Shown: positions 14,874 to 22,213 of the stretch, piece by piece
Position numbering within the stretch: position 1 is the stretch's first letter
How the letters are laid out: each line of letters begins with the position of its first letter
Source of the DNA: Cacconaster sp045617505
Lineage (GTDB): Bacteria > Bacteroidota > Bacteroidia > Bacteroidales > UBA932
DNA: 22,423 nt
Assembly (NCBI GenBank): GCA_045617505.1
Contig: JAZLIS010000086.1
Location: 1-22,423 of the forward strand
Direction: 5' to 3'
Notes under the pieces: generated by a model
The model's database searches: none
What the model was told of the DNA's origin: nothing
The model's input: only the letters and a program-made list of their open reading frames with translations
Position numbers and translations under genes: made by a program

Positions 14874-16049
14874 CTATCTCAACTTATTGGTTTCAAAATG
14901 TTTGCGGGCCTTCAAAAAATATTGGGCCAAGCCCGCGGCATTGACTGCAAAAGCAGCCCAGAATGCGCTGTGATAGCCAAGTCTCTCTGCCAGCAGTCCA
15001 CCGAAAAGAATACCCAGGCCGAACCCTGCATCCCACGCCGTAAGAATTGAGGAATTTGCGGTTCCCCTCTGACTGTTCGGAGCCAGATTGATGAACATAT
15101 TCAGGAAAGCCGGATACATATGACCGTTCCCCAGACCGATTATCAGAGCCGCCCCGTAATATCCGATGGGGGTATGTACGGCGGCGAAGAGCAGATATCC
15201 GAAGATTGAGACGAGGATGCCGATGTCGGCATTCCGGCTGACGCGATTCTCCTTGAGCGCGTGCGCCCCTGTCAGACGCGACGCCATCAGACCGACGGCA
15301 AGAAGAGTGAAGAAGAGCCCGGCTTCGCCCGTAATTCCCAGCTCCTCCTTTCCGTAGATTACCACGTAGGTTGCAATCACCCCGTATGAGAAGGAGAAGC
15401 AAATCATAGCCACGGCTTCGGGCCACCCCTTAAGCAGGAAGAACCTGTCCAGGGATATCACTTTCTTCTCCGGAACATAGTCACGTTTGGGAAGCTTTAT
15501 CGTGGCATCCAGAACCAGCCCGAGAAAAGAGATCAGCATCGAGATGGCAAAGAGAACCGTAAAATTCCCGTTGCACATCTGCAGCACATATATTGCCATT
15601 GCAGGGCCGATGACGGTTGCCAGATTATTGGAAAGGCCGTAATACCCCATTCCCTCCGCACGACGCTCGGACGGCAGCACATCTATGGCTACCGTACTGG
15701 CAGCCACCGTGGCGGAGCCGAACGGAGCACCGTGAAGTGTCCTGAAGATTGTAAACATTGCAAGGCTTCCGGCAAGCAGATATCCGCCGAACACGATAAA
15801 GAAGAGAAAGTTACATACTATCAACACCATACGGCGCGGAAAACTGTCAACCACATAGCCGCTGAAAGGCCTGCTCAGCAGAGCCATTACCGTATATCCG
15901 GCCAGACACAGACCGATGACCTGCTTGTCGGCGCCGAAGGTTTCGTTCAGATAGAGCGGAAGCAGCGGAACAATGAGCGTAAAGGAAAAGTGGATCAGAA
16001 AATTTCCAATCCACACTTTCACGTAATTGCTGTTCCAGAGCTTGGGCAT
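14874..16049 (-). CDS. MFS transporter
   Basis: 391 aa from the ATG at 16049, one base after the DUF1080 stop, so almost certainly translationally coupled. Twelve hydrophobic segments can be picked out, beginning YVKVWIGNFLIHFSFTLIVP (9-28). The MFS signature loop between segments 2 and 3 appears as SRPFSGYVVDSFPRRMVLIV, matching the G-x-x-x-D-R/K-x-G-R-R/K pattern with a degenerate middle. Next comes RTLHGAPFGSATVAASTVAID (segments 4-5). The substrate is not readable; being in one operon with a Gfo/Idh oxidoreductase and a DUF1080 protein suggests a sugar or polyol. Confidence 0.88.
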   Translation of the reverse strand: MPKLWNSNYVKVWIGNFLIHFSFTLIVPLLPLYLNETFGADKQVIGLCLAGYTVMALLSRPFSGYVVDSFPRRMVLIVCNFLFFIVFGGYLLAGSLAMFTIFRTLHGAPFGSATVAASTVAIDVLPSERRAEGMGYYGLSNNLATVIGPAMAIYVLQMCNGNFTVLFAISMLISFLGLVLDATIKLPKRDYVPEKKVISLDRFFLLKGWPEAVAMICFSFSYGVIATYVVIYGKEELGITGEAGLFFTLLAVGLMASRLTGAHALKENRVSRNADIGILVSIFGYLLFAAVHTPIGYYGAALIIGLGNGHMYPAFLNMFINLAPNSQRGTANSSILTAWDAGFGLGILFGGLLAERLGYHSAFWAAFAVNAAGLAQYFLKARKHFETNKLR

Positions 16050-16050
16050 C

Positions 16051-16836
16051 CTACAGATTCCTGATCCAGATATTCCTGTAACTGATGGGGGCTGAAGGGT
16101 CTCCGTGGCTCTGAAGGATAATCGGGCCTGCACCGTGAGCCTCATAGTGAGGGAACCCGATATACTCGGTGTTGCCGAGAATCATTGTGTGGTTCTGTAC
16201 CAGTACACCGTTGAAGAAGATAGTCACGTAGGGATGCGTACGGTACGTTCCGTCCTCCTTGAAAGTGGGGGCGGTATAGATGATGTCATATACGTTCCAC
16301 TCTCCCGGCTTGCGGCAGGGGTTCACAAGCGGGGCGCTCTGCTTGTAGATACTGCCGGCCATACCGTTGACGTATGTCTTGTTCTCATATACGTCAAGTA
16401 CCTGAACCTCGTATCTGCCCTGAAGATAGACACCGCTGTTGCCGCGTCCCTGGCTCTCACCTTGAATATCCTCGGGAGCACACCACTCGATATGAAGCTG
16501 GAAATCACCGAAATTATCTTTGGTCTGGATATCACCGGCACGTTTGTTCACGGTCATCGTTCCGTCACCGTTGACTTTCCATCCGGCAGGCTGACCCTTG
16601 GAATTGCACCATTTGTCCAGATTGGTACCGTCAAAGAGAACGACTGCATCGGAAGGTGCACTGCTTGTCGCGGCATCCCCCGGAGCCACCTTTGCGGGAA
16701 CTGGAGCATAGAACTCGGACATCTGCGGCTCCATCCCCTTTGTGTCGGGATGCTGATAGCCGGCAGGAATTGAACTCTGGGCATAGGAAAGAAGAGCCGT
16801 GCCCATAAGAATGAAAGAAAGAACAATACGTTTCAT
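16051..16836 (-). CDS. DUF1080 (3-keto-disaccharide hydrolase-type) protein
   Basis: 261 aa with signal peptide MKRIVLSFILMGTALLSYAQ. The DUF1080 lectin-like fold is clear: VVLFDGTNLDKWCNSKG (about 66-82), FQLHIEWCAPED, GRGNSGVYLQGRYEVQVLDV, PGEWNVYDIIYTAP, and the closing GPIILQSHGDPSAPISYRNIWIRNL. Some family members hydrolyse 3-keto-glycosides made by Gfo/Idh/MocA-type oxidoreductases; others are binding modules. The oxidoreductase gene lies 24 nt upstream, supporting such a pair. It works outside the cytoplasm. Confidence 0.9.
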   Translation of the reverse strand: MKRIVLSFILMGTALLSYAQSSIPAGYQHPDTKGMEPQMSEFYAPVPAKVAPGDAATSSAPSDAVVLFDGTNLDKWCNSKGQPAGWKVNGDGTMTVNKRAGDIQTKDNFGDFQLHIEWCAPEDIQGESQGRGNSGVYLQGRYEVQVLDVYENKTYVNGMAGSIYKQSAPLVNPCRKPGEWNVYDIIYTAPTFKEDGTYRTHPYVTIFFNGVLVQNHTMILGNTEYIGFPHYEAHGAGPIILQSHGDPSAPISYRNIWIRNL

Positions 16837-16860
16837 ATCATTTGTGTTTAAAACCGTTTC

Positions 16861-18174
16861 TTAAATCTTGGGAAGTTCCCAGGGTGCGCGGTAGGGAGCG
16901 CAGAGATATGCGTCAGCCTCCGCATCGTGGAACGAGGTTCCGTCCCAGGAAAGGCGCTTGCCCGTCTTGTATGCGATGTTGCCCAGCTCGGAGAACTTGC
17001 AGATATGAGAACCTATCTCGATGCTGGCGTTGCAGTTGCGGTCGCGGCGCTTGATGCAGTCCAGATGGTTCTTCACGTGAAGGTTGAGTCCGCCTCCTCC
17101 GTATGCCTCGTGCAAGGGAACAGCCTCCATTCTCTGTTTTCCGTTGACGTTCTCGGGAATCACCTCCCATCCGCCGCGGTCAACTACAAGAGTTCCGTTC
17201 TCTCCGACGAAGGCCACTCCGTGGGTACGGCCGTAAGCGCCGTCATTTATGCCGATTGCGTGGTCCCACAGAACTGTGAAATCCCCGAAATCATAGATGG
17301 TCTGGAGAAGGTCCGGAGTCTCGCAGGCATCATCGGGATAGCCGTATTTGCCTCCCGTGGCCATAATTGACTTGGGAGTGGTCACATCCATTCCGTAAAG
17401 TGCATAGTCAAGCAGATGCACACCCCAGTCTGTCATCAGGCCGCCTGCATAATCCCAGAACCAACGGAAAGTGAAGTGGAAGCGGTTGGGGTTGAAGGGG
17501 CGCTTCGCGGCAGGGCCCAGCCACATATCGTAGTCGACTCCCTCGGGAGCATTGACACTGTCGGGCTTGACAGGAATCGAAGGACACCATCCCTGATATG
17601 AGAATACCCTGACCGTACGGATTTTGCCGAGTTTGCCGCTGCGGACGAAATCCACTGCGTCCTGCCAATGAGGGTCGCTTCTCTGCCACTGTCCCACCTG
17701 GACGACACGGTTGTATTTCTGTGCAGCACGGACCATTACGTTGCACTCCTCGATACTGTGTCCCAGAGGCTTCTCGCAATATACATCCTTGCCGGCCTGA
17801 CAGGCGGCGACTTCCTGAAGGCAATGCCAGTGATCGGGAGTACCCACGATGACAACATCGACGTTCTTGTCATCAATCAGTCTTCGCCAGTCGGTATAGA
17901 TGCCGGCCACCTTCTTTCCCTGAATCTTTTCGGTCTCGGCAACACGTCTTGCAATGACGCTTTGGTCGATGTCGCACAACGCGACACAATCGACCTCGGG
18001 ATTGTTGAGGAATGCGGAAAGGTTCGAGAATCCCTGACCGTTCGCACCGATAAGTCCCACGTGAATCTTGTCGTTGGCGCTCGTCTTGAGGCCGGAAGCC
18101 CTTGAAACATAAGGGTTCATAGCAGCTCCTACGCCCAATGAGGCCGCTGCTCCAAGAAATTGTCGTCTGTTCAT
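16861..18174 (-). CDS. Gfo/Idh/MocA family oxidoreductase with Tat signal
   Basis: 437 aa. The twin-arginine signal MNRRQFLGAAASLGVGAA implies export of a folded, cofactor-loaded enzyme. The dinucleotide-binding start is VGLIGANGQGFS (39-50). EKP at 134-136 holds the catalytic Lys. FRWFWDYAGGLMTDWGVHLLDYALYG is the typical C-terminal domain segment with the conserved His. Gfo/Idh enzymes oxidise or reduce sugar hydroxyls with NAD(P), often held tightly. It heads an operon with DUF1080 and MFS genes; the three together suggest making and splitting 3-keto-glycosides outside the cytoplasm, then uptake. Its promoter is at 18221-18251. Confidence 0.95.
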   Translation of the reverse strand: MNRRQFLGAAASLGVGAAMNPYVSRASGLKTSANDKIHVGLIGANGQGFSNLSAFLNNPEVDCVALCDIDQSVIARRVAETEKIQGKKVAGIYTDWRRLIDDKNVDVVIVGTPDHWHCLQEVAACQAGKDVYCEKPLGHSIEECNVMVRAAQKYNRVVQVGQWQRSDPHWQDAVDFVRSGKLGKIRTVRVFSYQGWCPSIPVKPDSVNAPEGVDYDMWLGPAAKRPFNPNRFHFTFRWFWDYAGGLMTDWGVHLLDYALYGMDVTTPKSIMATGGKYGYPDDACETPDLLQTIYDFGDFTVLWDHAIGINDGAYGRTHGVAFVGENGTLVVDRGGWEVIPENVNGKQRMEAVPLHEAYGGGGLNLHVKNHLDCIKRRDRNCNASIEIGSHICKFSELGNIAYKTGKRLSWDGTSFHDAEADAYLCAPYRAPWELPKI

Positions 18175-18220
18175 ATAGTTGAGATATTTATTGATTGATT
18201 CGACTCTCCGAGTACTCTAA

Positions 18221-18251
18221 CAAAGTTACATTTTTGTCGAAATATATCCAA
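18221..18251 (-). promoter_or_regulatory. Promoter of the Gfo/Idh-DUF1080-MFS operon
   Basis: TAACTTTG on the minus strand at 18228-18221 is an exact -7 element; CTTGG around 18252-18248 is the likely -33 element. The leader to the ATG at 18174 is about 40 nt. It overlaps the region upstream of the divergent RidA gene. Confidence 0.62.
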
Positions 18252-18260
18252 GCATATTCG

Positions 18261-18268
18261 TATCTTTG
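18261..18268 (+). promoter_or_regulatory. -7 element of the RidA-family gene
   Basis: TATCTTTG, an exact match, ends 6 nt before the ATG at 18275. TTTTTG at 18231-18236 is a possible -33 element at slightly long spacing (24 nt). The mRNA would be leaderless or nearly so. Confidence 0.5.
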
Positions 18269-18274
18269 TGGCAG

Positions 18275-19147
18275 ATGAATGCTTTCACGCGATATTTTAC
18301 AGGAAGTGATTTTTCCGTCACCTGCAGCCGTCCGGCTGACGGGAGCGAAGCCGTGTCGGTCATAGGACAGAAACCCCTCTCAGGAGACGTGCCCGCGGTT
18401 TGGAACGTCCCTTTTGAGGACGAGGATTTCATCTGGACGGCCGGCATTGTTCCGGATGACACTTCCGCCGGTTCCGAAGGGCAGATGCGTCAGATTCTGG
18501 AAAAATACGAGGCCCTTCTCGCATCAAAAGGTCTGAGCATCAAGAACAACTGCCTGCGTACCTGGATTTTCGTAAGGGATATCGACAACAATTACGCGGG
18601 AGTCGTCAAGGGAAGGAAAGATTATTTCGACGGCATCGACCTGACAAAGGAGACACATTATATCGCCAGCACCGGCATCGAGGGCAACGCCGCCGACCCT
18701 TCAGTGCTTGTGACGATGGATGCCTTCGCGGTCCGCGGCATCGACGGCCGCAACGTGAAATATCTTCAGGCTCCGGACCACCTCAACCCGACACACGAGT
18801 ATGGCGTCACTTTCGAGCGAGGCACTGCATTCACCCACAATGGTCACAGTCACATCTTCATCAGCGGCACCGCCAGCATAGATGACAAAGGCAATGTACT
18901 TTATGTCGGGGACGTAAGGAGACAGACTGGAAGAACCGTCGAAAACATACGGGCCCTGCTGAAGGACTCCCCTTTCCCCGCCCGTCTCGAAAATGCAAAG
19001 CAGGCCATCGTCTATCTGAGAAACGATGCCGACGCCCCTATCGTCAAGGAAGCTTTGGCGGAACTTGCCCCGGGCCTCTCCTACATAATGGTACACGGCC
19101 CCGTCTGCCGTCCCGCCTGGCTCGTGGAAATCGAGTGCTGGTTCTGA
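18275..19147 (+). CDS. Two-part protein with C-terminal RidA (YjgF) domain
   Basis: 290 aa from the ATG at 18275, just after the -7 element. The first ~130 residues contain AVWNVPFEDEDFIWTAGIVPDD and ASKGLSIKNNCLRTWIFVRDIDNNYAGVVKGRKDYFDG, the layout of a degenerate YjgF fold. The second half has THNGHSHIFISGTASIDDKGNVLYVGDVRRQT and LSYIMVHGPVCRPAWLVEIECW, where the Arg before PAWLVEIE matches the RidA substrate-binding Arg and the final Glu is also conserved. Tandem forms like this resemble FkbO/Hyg5-type and related YjgF proteins. RidA deaminates reactive enamines and imines; whether this one does is unknown. No signal peptide. Confidence 0.82.
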   Translation: MNAFTRYFTGSDFSVTCSRPADGSEAVSVIGQKPLSGDVPAVWNVPFEDEDFIWTAGIVPDDTSAGSEGQMRQILEKYEALLASKGLSIKNNCLRTWIFVRDIDNNYAGVVKGRKDYFDGIDLTKETHYIASTGIEGNAADPSVLVTMDAFAVRGIDGRNVKYLQAPDHLNPTHEYGVTFERGTAFTHNGHSHIFISGTASIDDKGNVLYVGDVRRQTGRTVENIRALLKDSPFPARLENAKQAIVYLRNDADAPIVKEALAELAPGLSYIMVHGPVCRPAWLVEIECWF

Positions 19148-19210
19148 TTCGACCCACCACCAGCAACATCGACGAAGTCCTTGTCGCCTGAATGCGTACA
19201 GCCGCGAATG

Positions 19211-19427
19211 TTGCGGTGGATACATACTCTCCGGCAATCCTCCCCACTAAAGTGGGTCCCCTCCAGACAATACGGGGCGCTGCCCCGAACCCCGTCGCTC
19301 CGGGCAGCTATTTCACAAGCCCGCCCTGCCTGCCCTCCGCTAACGCCTGATGGCGTTTTGATTAAGTGCGGGTCGCGAACAAAGAAAGCGGCAAGCATCG
19401 TTGCCGGAGAGTATGTGTCCACCGCAA
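19211..19427. mobile_element. MITE-like 217-bp element with 27-bp inverted termini
   Basis: 19211-19237 (from TTGCGGTGGATACATACTCT) and 19401-19427 are reverse complements at 26 of 27 positions. The inside has hairpins (CCCACTAAAGTGGG, GGGGCGCTGCCCC) and no plausible gene. No target-site duplication is evident. Size, terminal repeats and lack of coding capacity fit a non-autonomous element, but a single copy here cannot prove mobility. It lies in the 613-bp non-coding gap 19148-19760. Confidence 0.6.
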
Positions 19428-19444
19428 ATCACTTCAAACGTGTC

Positions 19445-19479
19445 AAATCAGAGAATAATCATCGTTTTCTCTCTGATTT
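19445..19479. repeat. Hairpin with 10-bp perfect stem
   Basis: AAATCAGAGA (19445-19454) pairs with TCTCTGATTT (19470-19479) around a 15-nt loop. No U-tract follows directly on either strand, so it is not a standard terminator. The following 19480-19649 shows nothing I can assign. Confidence 0.5.
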
Positions 19480-19649
19480 CCTGAAAATTCAACGGAAAAA
19501 AGAGAAAATCAAGGCCATTCACTCTGAAAAAATTCAGTTGTGTGAGTTATGAACTCACTGCCGGCAGATGGAGACAGGTTGCTTGGATGCCCGCGCCGTC
19601 CAAATCACAAGGGGCGGCGCGATAATGCTTTTGAGTATTTTCAAGTTGT

Positions 19650-19751
19650 CAACTTTCCTGTACCCGGCGGGCTAAAGCCCTGCTGCTTCGGGCCGCAAGC
19701 CTAAAAAGGCTTGCTGTAAACCCCTCGCGACCAAAGGCCTTGGGAAAGTTG
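19650..19751 (-). repeat. Structured dispersed repeat, copy 2
   Basis: Minus-strand copy of the repeat at 1488-1592. It has an outer 9-bp perfect stem CAACTTTCC/GGAAAGTTG, an inner stem GCAAGCC/GGCTTGC, and the shared GGGCT/AGCCC hairpin. It begins 10 nt after the FISUMP gene stop, reads in the same direction as that gene, and could act as its terminator or mRNA 3' stabiliser. Confidence 0.65.
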
Positions 19752-19760
19752 TTTTTCATA

Positions 19761-21317
19761 CTAATCTGAGACGGGACGCACTGACCTGCCGATGTAACGG
19801 TAGCCGTTGGTCTGCGGATAGACATTGCTGCTACTGAAGCGGAGGTTGTACGCATTCGTAGACGAATACAGAGTACTTGACCAATAGTAGCCGCGGCTGC
19901 CCGCACTGCGGAGGTCCGTACCATTGCTGCCGCCCGCAGCGGGGAAGAACAAGTAATTCTCTCCGTCAGAATACAACATTCCAGCTGCCGTGATACCTTT
20001 TAGACTTTCAATGTCCTTGAGGACAGTCTGGTTTGCTGCAAGCCAATATTTACCCTGTTTTACCTTGTCACTTTCAATATCGTTCTCTTCCAGGATTTTT
20101 ATCTCCTTTGTATCTTCACTCCCCCTCTTTCCATCACCTCCACATGCAATGTCGAGCGCAATGAAGTCTCCCTTTGAGGGCATACGCCAATTGCCGCCCA
20201 ATTCGTAGTAGGCCGCATCGTGCTTCATCTTATTCCAGATGTTGTCAGTATTGTTGATTTTAGAGCCTTCAGTAGGATTACCGCTAGTACCTTTATAGTT
20301 GTCATCTGTGAAAGCCGGATTGAAGCTGTCACCGCTCTGGCCGGTCAGATTTCCCCAGCTATACAACTTGCCGTATCCGTTGATATCGCTGGCACCGAGG
20401 TTCATAGTTGCCCATTTCTTTCCGCCGATGATAACGTAAGCGACACCATCGACGCCCTCAAATGCACAAGGTGTATAGTAAGACGTGCTTTCTTTGATTT
20501 CTTCGGACGTAATGGCTATTGTTTTTTTAATATCGCCATACTTTGTAAACGATATCGTCCTATTTGTACTGTTGTCCGGTACGAGGCCGACGGTGACGAT
20601 GGCCCTGGTGGAATCTGAAGAAGAACTGAAGTTGTCCGTAGTGATATTTTTGGCAGGTGACTCTGAACTTCCAGCTATGTCAGGTTTTGGAGAGGCTTTG
20701 TCCGTGCTGGGAGTCAAAGTAACCTTGGTGTTGATGCCACTGATGGCAACCTCTGTGATTTTACCGCCTCCGAGGTCCGTGGCGGCTATCTTCATCACTG
20801 AAGTGGCGAACTTGAATTCGACCATCTTTTCGGTGAGTGCTGCCGTTTCGTCATATACGAGCGTAGCATAAGCAACGAAGGGGATGCCGTTGGTTTTTGT
20901 CTGGCTTGAGAAGTCGAAAGTAAGGCCGTCGGTTGTGGTGCAGCCGTTGCTGTAGACGAAGGTGATGACGCTGGTGCCGGAAGTGAGGCCTGTAATTGTG
21001 ATTTCTCCCGTCAACTTTGCGGATAGACCGTTCTCGCTGGGAGTGACGGTGATAGGATTAGTGTTGAGTTTTGTCGAGCCGCAATAAGCATCCACCTTGT
21101 CTGTGATTTCCCACTTGAGGCGGACGACCGGCTCGGCCGTCGCCTTGGTGCCGTCGGCTGCGACGAGGTTGCCGAGACAGGCGTCAATGTTCACCTGGAT
21201 TGTTTCACCTGCTTTTACTTGATCCTGTGTCCCGGGAACTGATTCCTCCTTCTGGCAGGACATTGCCGCGAAGATGACCGCGGCCGAAAGGATGATTGTT
21301 CTGACAGTTGTTTTCAT
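19761..21317 (-). CDS. Surface lipoprotein, fimbrillin-like N-terminus and FISUMP C-terminus
   Basis: 518 aa. The lipobox AAMS-C21 follows a signal peptide. Residues ~35-260 are Thr/Ser-rich beta structure of the fimbrillin/Mfa-like type (VRLKWEITDKVDAYCGSTKL, GTSVITFVYSNG). From ~290 comes a FISUMP domain: VAYVIIGGKKWATMNLGASD, GKLYSWGNL, GGNWRMPSKGDFIALD, GYYWSSTLYSSTNAYNLRFS, YRYIGRSVRPVSD. Such proteins sit on the outer membrane and are often pilus or adhesin parts. It lies 57 nt after a small peptide gene and is likely in one operon with it. The beta-rich N-terminal region is divergent, so the fimbrillin call is weaker than the FISUMP call. Confidence 0.85.
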   Translation of the reverse strand: MKTTVRTIILSAAVIFAAMSCQKEESVPGTQDQVKAGETIQVNIDACLGNLVAADGTKATAEPVVRLKWEITDKVDAYCGSTKLNTNPITVTPSENGLSAKLTGEITITGLTSGTSVITFVYSNGCTTTDGLTFDFSSQTKTNGIPFVAYATLVYDETAALTEKMVEFKFATSVMKIAATDLGGGKITEVAISGINTKVTLTPSTDKASPKPDIAGSSESPAKNITTDNFSSSSDSTRAIVTVGLVPDNSTNRTISFTKYGDIKKTIAITSEEIKESTSYYTPCAFEGVDGVAYVIIGGKKWATMNLGASDINGYGKLYSWGNLTGQSGDSFNPAFTDDNYKGTSGNPTEGSKINNTDNIWNKMKHDAAYYELGGNWRMPSKGDFIALDIACGGDGKRGSEDTKEIKILEENDIESDKVKQGKYWLAANQTVLKDIESLKGITAAGMLYSDGENYLFFPAAGGSNGTDLRSAGSRGYYWSSTLYSSTNAYNLRFSSSNVYPQTNGYRYIGRSVRPVSD

Positions 21318-21374
21318 TGTTATTCCTTGTTTTGATTTGTTTGTTCGATTTGTTTTCTGTCTTGATTCCTCCGG

Positions 21375-21518
21375 TTAAAAAACATCCTTGTCTGGCATAT
21401 CCGCGGGAGTGGATACGACCAGAAGAATGGCGTGGTTCATCTTGACATCAACGACCCGCACCGAAGGCGATCTGTAGCCGGACTTCCCACTGCTCTCATT
21501 TGTCTTGATTTCTTTCAT
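21375..21518 (-). CDS. Small peptide (47 aa) upstream of the FISUMP lipoprotein
   Basis: 47 aa from the ATG at 21518, chosen because the upstream in-frame extension would run through a terminator-like hairpin. It contains YRSPSVRVVDVKMNHAILL, a pattern (YxSPxVxVxxxxxxxxLL) I recognise from short proteins next to Bacteroidales surface lipoprotein genes; their role is unknown. No clean signal peptide. Probably co-transcribed with the lipoprotein. Confidence 0.62.
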   Translation of the reverse strand: MKEIKTNESSGKSGYRSPSVRVVDVKMNHAILLVVSTPADMPDKDVF

Positions 21519-21552
21519 TGGTTTGTAAGATATTGATTGAGATTCGCTGGAG

Positions 21553-21606
21553 AAAAAAAAGACGGCTACGCGGAACGGGTGAAACCCTCCGGACACGACG
21601 AAGCCG
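21553..21606 (-). terminator. Terminator-like hairpin with U8, possible attenuator
   Basis: On the minus strand: CGGCT (21606-21602) pairs with AGCCG (21567-21563); inside, CGGA/TCCG and GGG/CCC close a small loop; then TC and eight T (21560-21553). It lies 34 nt upstream of the small peptide ATG, so a transcript starting further upstream would meet it before the genes. The internal loops make the fold imperfect. Confidence 0.45.
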
Positions 21607-21790
21607 CGGTCCTGAATCCAAAACCGCCGTAACAATTGTATAAACTATTGATTGATAAGCATTTATACCTCCCCCCCCACACCGCAACATCAGGGAGAGA
21701 ACAGAAGAATTATATGTGCCTATAATACGCATCAAACTGCAAATTATGACATTATTCCCCAAAAATGCAAAAAAAACGCATCCCCATACA

Positions 21791-21832
21791 AAAGTTGCGC
21801 GGACGCGAGTGACTCGCGTATTGCGCAACTTT
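21791..21832. repeat. Long two-part hairpin
   Basis: AAAGTTGCGC (21791-21800) pairs with GCGCAACTTT, and inside it ACGCGAGT-G-ACTCGCGT is a perfect 8-bp palindrome, giving 18 bp of stem with a small internal bulge. Neither end carries a U-tract, so it is more likely a protein-binding or RNA structure than a terminator. Confidence 0.6.
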
Positions 21833-21866
21833 CAGGCACTGAAACTCAGCATCCGTCGCAACCTGT

Positions 21867-21897
21867 CCCTGCCGGCATTGTAGAACCAATCGCAGGG
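21867..21897. repeat. Bulged hairpin
   Basis: CCCTGC pairs with GCAGGG and, after a bulge, ATTG with CAAT, around TAGAAC. It is one of three hairpins in the non-coding stretch 21640-22160. An 8-C run at 21671-21678 also lies in this stretch; otherwise 21640-21790 holds nothing I can assign. Confidence 0.4.
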
Positions 21898-21944
21898 AGA
21901 GTCGGAGCGGCTTTCCTTGGGCAAGCATTACATCCGGTAGGACT

Positions 21945-21985
21945 AAAAAACAGAGTACTTTATTTGCTTGAAATAAGGTACTCTG
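21945..21985 (-). terminator. Rho-independent terminator of the candidate small RNA
   Basis: CAGAGTACCTTATTT pairs with AAATAAAGTACTCTG (15 bp, one G-T) around CAAGC, followed by six T on the minus strand (21950-21945). Confidence 0.78.
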
Positions 21986-22042
21986 TTCATGGTTTTTCAA
22001 CGTGCGTGAGGCGCTTATCTCTCACTGTTGAATACAATTCTT
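21945..22042 (-). ncRNA. Candidate small RNA (about 98 nt)
   Basis: A promoter (22047-22075), two stem-loops and a terminator occur in order on the minus strand, with no ORF between. Stem-loop 1 (22032-21996): TTCAAC/GTTGAA, then GTGAG/CTCAC around AGATAAGCGC. Stem-loop 2 (21985-21951) is the terminator hairpin, followed by T6. The start is estimated a few bases after the -7 element. It does not match an RNA family I can name. It lies beyond the secDF terminator, so it is an independent unit. Confidence 0.55.
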
Positions 22043-22046
22043 GTTG

Positions 22047-22075
22047 CAAATGTAATAATTCTTTCTGAATTGCAA
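22047..22075 (-). promoter_or_regulatory. Promoter of the candidate small RNA
   Basis: TACATTTG on the minus strand at 22054-22047 matches TAnnTTTG exactly; TTG at 22075-22073 lies 18 nt upstream as the -33 element. Confidence 0.6.
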
Positions 22076-22167
22076 GTAAGAATCGTAAATAATCGAGGAC
22101 AGAACTCACTTTGAGCAGAGCGCACAGCCTCAAGACGGGGACAGGTCTGCGAAAGGATACACATAAA

Positions 22168-22192
22168 AGAGGCCGACCTTTAGCCGACCTCT
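22168..22192. terminator. Terminator of secDF
   Basis: AGAGGTC/GGCCTCT hairpin (minus strand) 21 nt after the secDF stop, followed by TTTTA; on the plus strand the same hairpin is followed by T5, so it may work in both directions. Confidence 0.75.
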
Positions 22193-22213
22193 TTTTATAT
22201 ACTCAAGCTACCG

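Noticed and set aside
19181..19552. Plus-strand 123-codon ORF
   Set aside because: It spans the MITE-like element and hairpin; the protein is low in recognisable structure and its reading frame follows the repeats.
21791..21832. Integron attC site
   Set aside because: The arms read GTTGCGC/GCGCAAC in the wrong order for the RYYYAAC...GTTRRRY layout, and there is no integrase or cassette.
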